A DNA stretch of 64,000 nucleotides from Burkholderiales bacterium (GCA_030684405.1 JAUXYA010000021.1:62001-126000), one strand, 5' to 3'. Counted from the first letter of the stretch, positions 9,724 through 18,422 are shown. Notes: generated by a model from the sequence alone, not told the origin. A program made the numbers and translations.

Positions 9724-10721
9724 GATTTCAGCCGCTCGAGGATGGCAGAGGTCGGTGTCTTGATCTGGCCAAGAGGATTGGCTCGATCGACTTCACGCAC
9801 CAGCTTGCGCATAGCGATCAAGGTATAGATCTGAGTGCTCTTGGGATCCGCGTGCCCCATCAGCTGCTGCTGCACCAGCAGATGCACATCGTGCTCGGCC
9901 ATCTCGGTGCCGTATAGGTGGCGCATGGCATGGGGGTGCAGCTGGTCGTCAGGTATCCCCAGAGGCCGGCCGTATTTGGCAATCATCTTCAGGACCGACT
10001 GGCGCGTGAGCCGCAGTCTTTCGCCGCGGGTTTCCCGTGCCGATGCGGTGCGGTTCCTGGTGCTGACGAAGAGAACCTGGTCGCCATCAGGCAGCATCCG
10101 GTCGATCGTCTTCAGCATCGGGTGTTCCATGTAAACGCGGAGCTGTAGATCCGCTTCCGCCGGCACCGGCACCAGGCGCTCCTTGTCGCCTTTCTCGCGG
10201 ACACGGATGAACATGCGGTCGCGGCCATCGACCTTCTGAGTCAGCACATGCCCCGCATTCAGATTGACCAGGCCGCTCACACGAAGCCCGCAGCCGGCGA
10301 GCAGCGCAATCATCGCGCAGTCGCGCACCCCGACGAAGGTGTGCAGATCCGGAGCCGAGATCAGGCGCTCGATGTTTGCCAGGGAAATGACCCGGGGAAG
10401 TTTACTGCCTGTCCGCGGGTACGGAACACCATGCGACGGGTTGCGATCGAGCAGCTGCTGATTGAACAGCCACTGGTAGAACTGGCGCACGGCCGCGACG
10501 TAAGGCCGGCGCGAATTCGCCAGCACGTTGCGCTTAGCCAGCCACGGCCCAGTGAAACCCACCAGGTCATCCTGATCCGCATCGAGCAGATCCTTGCCAC
10601 GCATGTATTCCTGCAGCTGCTCGAGCGCCAAGCGGTAGATCTGCACCGTGCGCAGCGCGCGGCCGCGGTTGTGACGCTTGAACTCGAGGAACTGCTCAAT
10701 GAGGGCGGTGCGATCGGTCAC
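9720..10721 (-). CDS. Tyrosine recombinase (XerC/D-like phage integrase)
   Basis: A full-length 333-residue site-specific recombinase. An N-terminal SAM-like core-binding domain (LIEQFLEFKRHNRGRALRTV to about residue 100) precedes the catalytic domain. All active-site residues are visible: Arg in CGLRVSGLVNL, Lys in REKGDKERL, His/Arg in HPHAMRHLYG, His in LMGHADPKS, and the nucleophile Tyr in TQIYTL. It lies near the left prophage end, but the attachment repeats fit the serine recombinase better. Its role may therefore be excision, dimer or concatemer resolution, or it may be inherited from another element. Its start overlaps the ASCH gene stop (ATGA). Confidence 0.92.
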   Translation of the reverse strand: MTDRTALIEQFLEFKRHNRGRALRTVQIYRLALEQLQEYMRGKDLLDADQDDLVGFTGPWLAKRNVLANSRRPYVAAVRQFYQWLFNQQLLDRNPSHGVPYPRTGSKLPRVISLANIERLISAPDLHTFVGVRDCAMIALLAGCGLRVSGLVNLNAGHVLTQKVDGRDRMFIRVREKGDKERLVPVPAEADLQLRVYMEHPMLKTIDRMLPDGDQVLFVSTRNRTASARETRGERLRLTRQSVLKMIAKYGRPLGIPDDQLHPHAMRHLYGTEMAEHDVHLLVQQQLMGHADPKSTQIYTLIAMRKLVREVDRANPLGQIKTPTSAILERLKS

Positions 10722-11161
10722 AGCCTGCCCTCATAGAAGGCCATGATCTCCGGTGTCGGCCGCCACAGCCCGAGTTTGCCGCGGCACTTGAACACCGGCA
10801 GGCCTCGACGCTGATCGAGCACCAGGCCCCAAGGGCCGACAAACCACGGGGATGCATGCTGGTCGACGCAATCGATCAGCTGCGCGCGGCCGACGATCGA
10901 GCCGGTGACGTATTCGCGAGGCAGGTACACATCCCGAAGGCGCAGCGCGGCGACGGCCTCGAGATCGATCTCCAGGGAGGCATGGATCAGGAGCTGGCCG
11001 CGGTATTTCGTGCTCCAGGTGCGATTCTCGACGGGCTTCGGCCCGTAGCAGATCAGCCATGCCCAGGGCTGCCGAACCGACAAAACGCGCCACTCCAAAG
11101 GGGGCACTAGCATTTCTTCCGTGGACCCGTGGATGGGCTTTGAGGAGTGAGATAAGTCCAT
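10718..11161 (-). CDS. ASCH domain protein
   Basis: A 147-residue protein with an ASCH (PUA-like) fold, thought to bind RNA or modified nucleotides. Family marks are LSVRQPWAWLICYG, KPVENRTWSTKYRGQLLIHAS, and the middle YVTGSIVGRAQLIDCV strand pair, close to the usual length. The start at 11161 has AAAGG seven bases upstream; an internal ATG at 11113 is possible. The leader and first codons overlap the iteron array, so the gene may be controlled by whatever binds there. Phage ASCH proteins are often encoded near replication genes. Confidence 0.85.
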   Translation of the reverse strand: MDLSHSSKPIHGSTEEMLVPPLEWRVLSVRQPWAWLICYGPKPVENRTWSTKYRGQLLIHASLEIDLEAVAALRLRDVYLPREYVTGSIVGRAQLIDCVDQHASPWFVGPWGLVLDQRRGLPVFKCRGKLGLWRPTPEIMAFYEGRL

Positions 11162-11472
11162 GATTTACCTTTAAAAACCGATCCACGGATTCCACGGGTT
11201 AGGGGTTTTCGGGGTCGCTAACCCGTGGATCACCATCCGGACCCCGCCGCAACCCGTGGAGATTTGCTTACAACCCGTGGATGCGCTGCGCGCCGCTTTC
11301 TTACTCTCTCTCTCTTTAAAAACAAAGAGATAGATAGAGATAAGGCCACGGCTGGTCAAAACCAGACCCGTGGAAAAAAGCACCCGACCCGTGGAAAAAA
11401 GCACCCGACCCGTGATGACATTCGCTTCAGGGATCAAGCACTTGCAGCAATGCTGCGGCGCAATCCACGGGT
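11125..11472. repeat. Iteron array, candidate prophage replication origin
   Basis: Ten copies of the nonamer ACCCGTGGA (or its complement) lie in about 350 bases. Plus orientation: 11125, 11221, 11252, 11273, 11366, 11387 and 11408 (last imperfect, ACCCGTGAT). Reverse: 11182 (imperfect), 11191 and 11464. Several are exactly 21 bp apart (11252/11273, 11366/11387/11408), two helical turns. The gap 11282-11360 holds a CT/AT-rich stretch with an inverted repeat (TCTCTTT at 11311, AAAGAGA at 11324), a candidate unwinding element. No gene is visible from 11162 to 11580, and the array abuts the primase-helicase gene. This resembles the P4 alpha-protein/ori arrangement. Confidence 0.75.
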
Positions 11473-11580
11473 TAGACCGGACATCACCATGCCCCACCTT
11501 AGAAAAATGCAGCCGAGCGGCTGATTTTTGCTGCGCTGCGGTCCTTTCCTTCACCGCCGGGGGTCGCCAGAACATACTCG

Positions 11581-14415
11581 TCAGGGGGTGTGGGGGTCGG
11601 AAAACAGGGGCAGATCGTCCGGGGGCGTCGCGTAGAGGCCGTAGGCTGCTATTCCCGGAAGGCTGATGGGGGTCAGGTGCGCAATGCGGCGGCCGGGATT
11701 CCATTGATCGCCCCCCATGGTCCGCTCGCGCTCCATATAGGCACCATCGGGGCCTTTGGGTACCACCCCAGCCGCCTGCAGCTGGCGCTTGAACACGCGA
11801 TCGCTTTTCACCGGCAGGCCGTTCCACTTGTCGCGCAGGTAATTCTGGTGCGCCAGGTGATCCATGATGTGACTGGTGCGGATCAGCAGGCACGGTGTCA
11901 GCACCTTTTTGCCGTGGTCGTCGAAAGGTAGCGCGCCGTCCGGCCCGGGCATGTGAATCGATTCCCAGGCATAGGGATGCTGGAAGCGCTTAGCCGCGAT
12001 CTCGGACAGGATGGTTTCGAGGATCCACACCCAGGGCGCGCGGTCCTGGCTGGTCTCGGCGATGTGGCCGTTCATGCACTCCAGCAGATCCCGCTCGAAG
12101 TCACCCTGCTCCGGCGCGATGTCGGCGAATTCGCATAGAAGTCGCCACGACACCGCCAGGGCAGCGTAATTGCCCGCCATGCGTACCGCGCCATCGTCCT
12201 GGCCCGATGCCCTCGATGCCTGAATGAAGCGCTCACGCATCGGCGCATACAGGCCCTGAATCTCCGCCCTGGTATACCGGGTCAGGAACTGCAGCCACTG
12301 GCGCACCGGGAACGCCGGCAGATCGTCGGGCATTACATCACCCTTGCGTCCTGTCAGATCGGTCTTGACCAGCTTGCCGGTCAATGTCCGCACCGGGACA
12401 TCCTCGCCGGCCAGGAGCACCGGCGCGCACTGCAGAAACTCGGTCATTTCCGCGCCGCGGCGCGTCGGGCTGTACTGATAACTCTCCTGCAGCATCGCGG
12501 CCGCCTTGTCGATCACCTCCTGCTTGCGTGCCGACAGCTCCTCCCAGCCCACCGGGTGCGACGTGTGCGAGATCGATGTCAGCAACCGGAACTCCGTCAT
12601 CAGTGACTGGCCGGAAAACATCGTGAACGCGATCGAGCGCTCCATGCGCTTGATCAGCGTCGATTTGCCGGCACCCTTGTCCGCCTGCATCACCATGTGC
12701 GGCCAGAAGCCCAGGAAGGCCTTCAGATGGCCGCCCAGGGCCCACACCAGCGGCAGCGCGGCCGCATTCTTGCGGAAGGTCTTCTGATACCAGCGCAACA
12801 CCTCGCGAGCATCGGCCACCGATCCGGAAGGGAAAGTCAGGTTGTGATACGGGCACTGGCGCTCAGGCTCGGTGAAATAACAGTCTGGCCCCTCATTCAC
12901 CACCAGCTCACCATCACGCCAGGCCAGCCCGACGAAGTTTACCGCCTTGCGGCTGCCGATATCGGCCGCGCGCTCCAATATGTTGATCATCCGCAGGAAC
13001 TCGTTCTGCTTGAACACCGGCCCGAACTTTTTCCAGTGCTCGGAGTTGTGCAGCCGATCGTCGTTGAACACCTTGCGGATCAGCGCGTGTCCGTGCCGCG
13101 CCGTTTGCACGGACACCGCAAAAAACACATTCGGCTGGTGATCCTTGTCACCCGTCATCATCGATGTCGAGCTGGCCACGGCCACGCGCGAGATCGCGGC
13201 CACCCTGAAGCCGCACAGATCCGCAAAAATCGGGATCTGCTCACCCTCATCGCTGCCGTCGTCTTTTTTCTCCAGCTTGGTGACGATGCGCGTGAAATCT
13301 TCCTTGCAGCGGTATTTCCAGTACTGCGCAAAATCATGCGCCGGCAGATACACCCGGCGCTTGCCCATCGCCTTAGCGTCCCAGGGCAGGCCGGGAATCA
13401 GAAACTCCTCGATCTTGTCGAGCCGGCTGCGCAGCTCCTCGACGCCGCCCGCCTTCAGGATATCGTTGATGTCATTTTCTTTATCCAGATCCCAGCCCGA
13501 CTGGTCGACCATCAGCGCGCTGATGTTCAGGCCGTTCAGGATCTCGATCAGGCGCCAGGCGGCCGATGGGCCGGGCCTGATGCCGCCGCGCTTCTCATCG
13601 GGCTTGTCATTATCGAAACAGAGCAGCACCCGCTTGCCCTGCAGCATCCGCCAGTCGATCGACTCCAGGGCTCCGGTGCCACGCGTGGCGAGCGCAGCCA
13701 CGCCCGGCCGGCATACCGTCTCGACCGACAGGGCATTGATGGCGCTCTCCACCACAAAAACCGTGTGCGCCGTCAGCACGCGCTTCGCGCTCGATGCCCA
13801 GGGCATCCCCTGCTTCTCACCCTGCGACTGAGTTTTGACGCCACCATTCATGGCGGGATCCAGATACCGCATATCGACGGCCACCACATGGCCAGGATTG
13901 AAGGTGCGCACAATGAAGGCCGCACCCGGGCCGCCGTAGCCGACCTCGCCGGCCTGCACCTTGTTGCTGGTCCAGGTGTTGAAACCCAGCGTTTTCGTTG
14001 CGATCGCGCGGCGGATCACTTCCAGGCTGATGCCGCGGCCGGTGAGGTAGTCCACCACCGGCTCCGGATCCGCGAGGCAGCGATCGGCGATGTATTCCGC
14101 GGTGGTTTTCTCCCGCCGCGGCTCATCCTTGCGCTCCATCGGCAGGTTGTAAAGCTCATGCAGGATTTTCAAGGCCTCGCCGGCGTCGCAGCTGCGGACA
14201 TGGATCACCATGTCAATGGCTGATCCACCCTCATTGCACTTCCAGCACTTGAAGCCCTGCCCGCTTGCGCGATTGAAAATCGACAGTGACGGCGACGCAT
14301 CACCACCCTTCGGACAGTGATAATTTGAGCTGGCACCCTTGCCACGCTTGATGCCGAGCTTGTCGGCCAGGTCGTGCAGATCGATCCGGTTTTTCAGTTC
14401 TTCTATTGATGCCAT
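11581..14415 (-). CDS. Primase-helicase fusion (P4-alpha-like replication protein)
   Basis: A 944-residue multidomain replication protein. A zinc-binding primase segment occupies residues 30-65 (NYHCPKGGDASPS, then FKCWKC). A Toprim domain follows (VFVVESAINAL; acidic LLCFDNDKPDE), then a middle domain, then a P-loop helicase/ATPase with Walker A MQADKGAGKST and a downstream VGWEELSARK acidic motif. A C-terminal region (DRVFKRQLQAAGVVPKG) may bind DNA. The combination matches phage/plasmid proteins that recognise iterons, open the origin and prime synthesis. The array at 11125-11472 lies directly downstream. The start is MASIEELKNRIDLHDLADKLG, typical for this type. Confidence 0.9.
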   Translation of the reverse strand: MASIEELKNRIDLHDLADKLGIKRGKGASSNYHCPKGGDASPSLSIFNRASGQGFKCWKCNEGGSAIDMVIHVRSCDAGEALKILHELYNLPMERKDEPRREKTTAEYIADRCLADPEPVVDYLTGRGISLEVIRRAIATKTLGFNTWTSNKVQAGEVGYGGPGAAFIVRTFNPGHVVAVDMRYLDPAMNGGVKTQSQGEKQGMPWASSAKRVLTAHTVFVVESAINALSVETVCRPGVAALATRGTGALESIDWRMLQGKRVLLCFDNDKPDEKRGGIRPGPSAAWRLIEILNGLNISALMVDQSGWDLDKENDINDILKAGGVEELRSRLDKIEEFLIPGLPWDAKAMGKRRVYLPAHDFAQYWKYRCKEDFTRIVTKLEKKDDGSDEGEQIPIFADLCGFRVAAISRVAVASSTSMMTGDKDHQPNVFFAVSVQTARHGHALIRKVFNDDRLHNSEHWKKFGPVFKQNEFLRMINILERAADIGSRKAVNFVGLAWRDGELVVNEGPDCYFTEPERQCPYHNLTFPSGSVADAREVLRWYQKTFRKNAAALPLVWALGGHLKAFLGFWPHMVMQADKGAGKSTLIKRMERSIAFTMFSGQSLMTEFRLLTSISHTSHPVGWEELSARKQEVIDKAAAMLQESYQYSPTRRGAEMTEFLQCAPVLLAGEDVPVRTLTGKLVKTDLTGRKGDVMPDDLPAFPVRQWLQFLTRYTRAEIQGLYAPMRERFIQASRASGQDDGAVRMAGNYAALAVSWRLLCEFADIAPEQGDFERDLLECMNGHIAETSQDRAPWVWILETILSEIAAKRFQHPYAWESIHMPGPDGALPFDDHGKKVLTPCLLIRTSHIMDHLAHQNYLRDKWNGLPVKSDRVFKRQLQAAGVVPKGPDGAYMERERTMGGDQWNPGRRIAHLTPISLPGIAAYGLYATPPDDLPLFSDPHTP

Positions 14416-14532
14416 TTTCGTTTCTCAAAAAAAAGTTGGCAGCGCCTGCGCACCGCGCCGAGGGAAGGAGCCGCCTCTCGCATCGCTGCCTGCCGGGTTT
14501 TCAGCGCCGCTACGGCCTGCGGCGCCACCCCA

Positions 14533-14871
14533 CTATTCCGGCCTTGGGGTTTCGCCGGCGTAGCGTTCCGGCGCCTGCAAATCGAGGTTGTCTCCGTGCT
14601 GTTGGTTTTTGAGGGCGCGCTTGATTTCCTTTTCGCGCACCGCGTGGACGAGCTGCTCTTGAATTTTTCGCAGGTGAACTGCCGCCTGCAGGTGTGCCTT
14701 TCGATCCGGGCCGCGCTCAGCATTACCGTAGGCGCGCCAAGCAATGCGCACATCGCGCTGCAGCGCCCTGGGCACCATCTGCCAGTGCTTGCCGCACATG
14801 AACAGGTGCAGGGCGATCTGCTTGTCGCAGGCCTCGGCGGCGCAGAGGTGCAGGTGCGTTTTCGGACTCAC
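14533..14871 (-). CDS. Phage zinc-finger-like hypothetical protein
   Basis: A 112-residue protein starting with GTG at 14871, overlapping the previous stop (GTGA). The N-terminal part has the pattern CAAEACDKQIALHLFMCGKHW, a Cys/Cys/Cys-His set followed by MVPRAL, then a Trp-rich helix. It recurs in many proteobacterial phage early regions without known function. The remainder is a charged helix. The 117 bases between it and the primase gene hold no clear gene. Confidence 0.75.
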   Translation of the reverse strand: MSPKTHLHLCAAEACDKQIALHLFMCGKHWQMVPRALQRDVRIAWRAYGNAERGPDRKAHLQAAVHLRKIQEQLVHAVREKEIKRALKNQQHGDNLDLQAPERYAGETPRPE

Positions 14872-15281
14872 GACATCACCCGCACATAACGCCGGGCCCA
14901 GCGGGCGGCGCGGGCTCTGATCGGATGCCAGTCGCTGAACCAGTAGCGATGCGCATCAATCCCCTCATCGGTGTCATCGTTCTCGCAAACCACATGGAGG
15001 GATTCCGATTCCGGCCGGCGGCTGACGATTTCATAGTCGTCGATCTCGATCACGATCCTGCCCCCGCATTCCGGGCAGGTCAGGCTTGCCGGGGCAGTGA
15101 TCGTTCGGCTGCCGTGCAGAAACTCCAGCCTCGGCAGCAGCTGCCGGCGGCGCAAATCGTTGAAGGCATCCAGCGTCTCAGCGATGATTTCGGCCGCGCG
15201 ATCCTCGATGCGGTTGTTGATGCGGATTCTCGCCATTAAACATATGAATTCGAGGCGCGTTTGCTCGGCAAGCGGGGTCAT
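14868..15281 (-). CDS. Phage hypothetical protein with zinc-ribbon-like CxxC
   Basis: A 137-residue protein starting at the ATG at 15281 (MTPLAEQTRLEF), where its ATGA overlaps the stop of the HNH gene. Longer upstream readings in this frame are Arg/Pro-rich and overlap that gene, so they are rejected. A CPECGGRIVIEI segment gives one CxxC pair, and a second Cys (HVVCENDDTDEG) may complete a metal site. The C terminus is basic and Trp-rich (WHPIRARAARWARRY). Function unknown. Confidence 0.7.
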   Translation of the reverse strand: MTPLAEQTRLEFICLMARIRINNRIEDRAAEIIAETLDAFNDLRRRQLLPRLEFLHGSRTITAPASLTCPECGGRIVIEIDDYEIVSRRPESESLHVVCENDDTDEGIDAHRYWFSDWHPIRARAARWARRYVRVMS

Positions 15282-15640
15282 GCTGACATCTCCGAGCGGC
15301 CGTGGCCTGCAGCCTCTGCGAACAAATCCGCGACCGCCTTGCCGCGGCGGCGGGTTTGATACGCATTGCGCTGATGATGGTCCTTGTCGTAGTTCAGGTG
15401 GCACCGCTGGCACCAGTGGCGCAGGTTTCCCATGTCGCAATTCTCTGGGGTGTGATCCATATGGCCGACGGTCAGCACGACAATCGATCCAGTGACTGGA
15501 TGCGCCTCCCCGTTTGCTGCTCGGCAGTCCGGGTATGCCGGCGAACCCTCGCAACGGTTTCCGCTGCGCGACCGCACGCGCTCGACGATGGCCTTCCAGT
15601 CCGGCGGGTAGAGCTTTGCGTTTTCTGGTTTGATCGGCAT
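15278..15640 (-). CDS. HNH endonuclease
   Basis: A 120-residue HNH-type nuclease. The metal-binding scaffold is visible as GNRCEGSPAYPDC, then VGHMDHTPENCDMGNLRHWCQRCH, with the catalytic His in the GHMDH segment, Asn in GNL and the final His in RCHLNYD. Size and arrangement fit free-standing phage HNH enzymes, which nick or cut DNA during replication, packaging or homing. Here it sits in the early operon, far from the terminase genes, so a packaging role is less likely. Confidence 0.85.
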   Translation of the reverse strand: MPIKPENAKLYPPDWKAIVERVRSRSGNRCEGSPAYPDCRAANGEAHPVTGSIVVLTVGHMDHTPENCDMGNLRHWCQRCHLNYDKDHHQRNAYQTRRRGKAVADLFAEAAGHGRSEMSA

Positions 15641-15645
15641 GCGAT

Positions 15646-15846
15646 TCAGCCCTCATCGACGACAACCAAGGTGACGACACGCTCGCCGTGGATGCCCTGG
15701 GCGCACATGCGCTCTGCGGTCTCGCGGTCATTCCAGAGGCCGATCCAGTAGCCCTGGTTGTTGCGCGCGGCATAGGCGGTTTTATTGGCCAGGCGCTCGG
15801 CGTCGCGCTGCTCCGCGCCGGCGTTGGTTTGATCGATGCTCGTCAC
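15646..15846 (-). CDS. Small phage hypothetical protein
   Basis: A 66-residue protein, chained by overlap to the upstream Cys-rich gene (stop/start within 15843-15846) and 5 bases from the HNH gene. It contains a short beta/alpha pattern (NNQGYWIGLWNDRETAERMCAQGIHGERVVTLVVVDEG) recognisable as a compact domain, though no family is known to me. It was kept because of its operon position and normal composition. Confidence 0.6.
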   Translation of the reverse strand: MTSIDQTNAGAEQRDAERLANKTAYAARNNQGYWIGLWNDRETAERMCAQGIHGERVVTLVVVDEG

Positions 15847-16235
15847 GCCTTCACCTTCAGCGCCCGATCGCCCTCATTCCATCGGTGCATCGCTTCGACA
15901 CAGCAGCTGCACACCCCGACCGATCCCTCCTTCACCAGCCAGGAGCAGCTGCCGCCGGCGTCAGGATCTATACAGGCGTGGAGGTCATCGCAGCCGCAGC
16001 CGATGCAGAAGGCGATCGCCTGCGGCCGGGCGCCGGGGGCGTGGCGGCGCCACCAGGCGTTGACGATCACGCCGTCCGCATTCAGCACTCGCACGCCGCC
16101 CTGCTTCGCGCGGTCGATCAGGATCTGCGCCTGTGTGCCGGCCTGGCGCGGTTTGGCCTGGGCGACCTCCCGCCACTGATGGCGGCTGCCGCCGCCGTGC
16201 ATTTCGATCTTCCAGCGCTCCGTTGTGGCATTCAT
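15843..16235 (-). CDS. Cys-rich phage zinc-finger protein
   Basis: A 130-residue protein. The N-terminal half has a Gln-rich helix (RQAGTQAQILIDRAKQGGVRV), then WWRRHAPGARPQAIAF. The C-terminal half is a compact Cys cluster: CIGCGCDD, ACIDPDAGGSCSW, GVCSCC. This CxxC...CxxC layout is widespread in phages of Burkholderiales and Pseudomonas and probably binds one zinc. Function unknown. It is coupled to the following and preceding genes by 4-base overlaps. Confidence 0.75.
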   Translation of the reverse strand: MNATTERWKIEMHGGGSRHQWREVAQAKPRQAGTQAQILIDRAKQGGVRVLNADGVIVNAWWRRHAPGARPQAIAFCIGCGCDDLHACIDPDAGGSCSWLVKEGSVGVCSCCVEAMHRWNEGDRALKVKA

Positions 16236-16539
16236 GCCGCGATCTCCAGTGAAGGATCAGCCCGCTCGATCCAGTGTTTTTCCGCGTTCGGGTTCGCGTA
16301 GCAGAAGCGCGAGCCCTTCCGGTGCTTGAAGTGATACCCGCCGCAGTTGCAGGCCTGCACCCGGCCCCAGCGATGCGCCAGCCGGTCCCTACAGGGATAG
16401 AGGCGGTGGTAACCACAGACCCGGCACCGGGGGGGCGCACGTAGTCGGCCCAAAGCTTCGGCAGCGTGCGCCGTGCCTCGCACTTCACGCAGCGGTGCGG
16501 CATGCGGGTGAAGCGGGGTTTGGGGAGGACGCGGCGCAT
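16232..16539 (-). pseudogene. Zinc-ribbon gene interrupted at a C7 run
   Basis: Two frames together make one sensible protein of about 102 residues. The first half reads MRRVLPKPRFTRMPHRCVKC to WADYVRPP from the ATG at 16539, coupled (TGATG) to the upstream HTH-array gene. The second half, in another frame, reads RCRVCGYHRLYPC, ACNCGGYHF to the stop at 16232. The break is at a run of seven C (G7 on the plus strand, 16429-16435); one extra C would restore the frame and give a paired CxxC...CxxC zinc ribbon. It may be a sequencing indel, a real mutation or slippage. Confidence 0.6.
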
Positions 16540-18422
16540 CAGGCGGTCTCCTGCAGCCATGCCGGTGGCACTGCCCGCTTGAACCGTTGGTTCTGCCAGT
16601 GCCGGCGCGCGCAGGCGCGCACGGCACGGCGGTGGTAGCGGAGCCCCTTCGCCGATCGCCGCGGCACCAGGCGCTTTTCATCGGCCCAGCGGATCAATGT
16701 TCCGATCGATACCCCGGCCTCGGCGGCCGCCGAGCTGAGCAGAAGCCAGTTGCCGTTCAGCACGCGGCGCTTGTTCGGCGATCGGCGCGCCTGCTTCAGC
16801 CGCTGCAGCATCGGTTCGGTCAGGTAAGGGCGATGCTTGTCCCAGGGCGCGCGAGTCAGCCGCACAGTGCCATCGAGTATCCGCGCGCGCACCCATTTCA
16901 CTGTGCGCCCGATCGCCTGCGCTGCCTCCTCGACCGTATAGCCCTGGCGCGACTGCACCCGCTTGATCGCCGCCTGCAGAACCAACAGCGTCACACGGCC
17001 ATCGGCACGCCACCCGGTGCCGCGCAGCAGCCCGCGAAGCTGTGCCACGCTGACGCCGACCTTGCGCGCCGCCTCGGTGTGGCTGTATCCGGTCTTCTGC
17101 CTCAATTCGGCCAGTTGCTGCCGCAGCACGTAGGTCACCCCGCGCTGCGGGCCGTTGGTGCCCACCTTGCTGCGCAGCTTGCCGTGGCGGATCAGCCGGC
17201 TTAGCTCGGAAGGCTCGAAGTCATAGCGGCTCGCAGCAGTGTTCAGTGACACCCAGGAGGTTTCTCCGGCTCCGGTCGGACAGCGACGGGCCTTCCAGCG
17301 CTGCGCATCGGTACGCGACACGTAGACAATCCTGCGGCGCTTGCTCGCGCTCAGAGCGCCGTTTTCGATCGCACGCTTGACGCGGTAGATCGGGACACCC
17401 GCGAGCTTTGCCACCTCCGCCGGCCGTAACCCCGGGGTCCACACCCGCGTCAGGTGTTTTTTCGCGCCGAGATCCAGCGGCGGGTACCGCTTCGCATAGT
17501 CGTCGAAATCAGTCGGGAATCCGCCTCGCCCCCAGATCTTGCGGCAGGCCTCGCAATCGTCCGGGTGACGGCGCTCCTGCAGCAGTTTCCAGGTCACCTT
17601 CAGATTGCTCAGGGTCGGCTTGCCGAACCAGGGCATGGGCCGTCCGGCCCGGCGATCGGCCAGCAGCTTGAGCGCCACACGCCGGTCCACGTACCAGCTG
17701 CCGCGCACTGAAGAGGAATGCCCGGCGCCGAGCTTCGGATTGCACAGCACCGCGGTCGGGATATAGCCCATGGCCGCGTATTCCGGCAGCTTGGCGTCGC
17801 TGCTGATCCCCAGACGCTGGCGGATCGAACTCAGCATCACATAACCTGCCGGCGGCGGCGGCCGGTCGGCCTTGAAGCGTTGCCATTGGTCGTGCGGGAT
17901 GACCCACAGCTTGCCGATACGGAAGGGCGTCAGGCGGCCGCTGCGGATCGCGTGGTGCACCGTGGAGTAGCTGCCGATCTCCCGCGCCGCTGCGGGCGCG
18001 GTGATGCCGCCCAGGACGTCCCGCGACACCAGGCCAATGCGGTTGATCGCCACCTGCACCGCTTGCTGGGAGCGTTCGGCATGGCGATCGCCGGTGGCCC
18101 GCTGCAGCCGCGCGGTTAGGGCCTGCGCGATCTGCGCCTTGCCGATCGTCCCCACCAGCGTCGCCAGCAGCGCCAGCTCGTTCTGGAGCCATTCATAGCC
18201 TTTGCCGTGCCGGCGGCGCGGTTTGGGCCACTCCTCATCACGCGGGGGACGGCCATGCCAAAGCTGGAACAGTTCGTCGAAGGTACGCGCCCGCTTCAAT
18301 CGCCGGCAGATCCCGGTATCGCGCAGCTTGAGCACGACCTCCACTGGCTGCCCGACCACCTGCGCCAGGTGATGACCGTTTGCCCGCCAGCCGTAGGATG
18401 CGACGAAGCGCTGCCAGTCCAT
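16539..18422 (-). CDS. Tandem helix-turn-helix array protein (627 aa)
   Basis: The start is the ATG at 18422 (MDWQRFVASYGWRANG), overlapping the ATPase stop as TGATG; upstream residues in this frame are low-complexity. The protein appears to be a string of DNA-binding units of roughly 45-60 residues at about 10-45, 85-135, 139-185, 193-258, 330-380, 388-440, 445-488, 493-545 and 557-608. Examples are ITAPAAAREIGSYSTVHHAI, LRPAEVAKLAGVPIYRVKRA, YTVEEAAQAIGRTVKWVRAR and SSAAAEAGVSIGTLIRWADE, several followed by excisionase/MerR-like wings. A CxxC pair sits at 290-293. No catalytic domain is visible. Such an array could read an extended DNA site. Function unknown; probably works with the coupled ATPase. 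Confidence 0.85.
   Translation of the reverse strand: MDWQRFVASYGWRANGHHLAQVVGQPVEVVLKLRDTGICRRLKRARTFDELFQLWHGRPPRDEEWPKPRRRHGKGYEWLQNELALLATLVGTIGKAQIAQALTARLQRATGDRHAERSQQAVQVAINRIGLVSRDVLGGITAPAAAREIGSYSTVHHAIRSGRLTPFRIGKLWVIPHDQWQRFKADRPPPPAGYVMLSSIRQRLGISSDAKLPEYAAMGYIPTAVLCNPKLGAGHSSSVRGSWYVDRRVALKLLADRRAGRPMPWFGKPTLSNLKVTWKLLQERRHPDDCEACRKIWGRGGFPTDFDDYAKRYPPLDLGAKKHLTRVWTPGLRPAEVAKLAGVPIYRVKRAIENGALSASKRRRIVYVSRTDAQRWKARRCPTGAGETSWVSLNTAASRYDFEPSELSRLIRHGKLRSKVGTNGPQRGVTYVLRQQLAELRQKTGYSHTEAARKVGVSVAQLRGLLRGTGWRADGRVTLLVLQAAIKRVQSRQGYTVEEAAQAIGRTVKWVRARILDGTVRLTRAPWDKHRPYLTEPMLQRLKQARRSPNKRRVLNGNWLLLSSAAAEAGVSIGTLIRWADEKRLVPRRSAKGLRYHRRAVRACARRHWQNQRFKRAVPPAWLQETA

Noticed and set aside
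11366-11416. Three 21-bp direct repeats considered as a CRISPR array
   Set aside because: The repeats are contiguous with no spacers, the shared nonamer occurs in both orientations around them, and no cas gene is present; they fit iterons.
12697-14223. Long rightward frame (about 508 codons) opposite the primase-helicase
   Set aside because: Mirror reading of a GC-rich gene, no recognisable motifs, His/Arg/Gln-rich composition.
14406-14532. Possible 41-residue GTG-started gene between the 112-residue gene and the primase
   Set aside because: Composition is plausible, but there is no ribosome-binding site and it overlaps the primase start; a T8 tract here also lacks a clear stem for a terminator.
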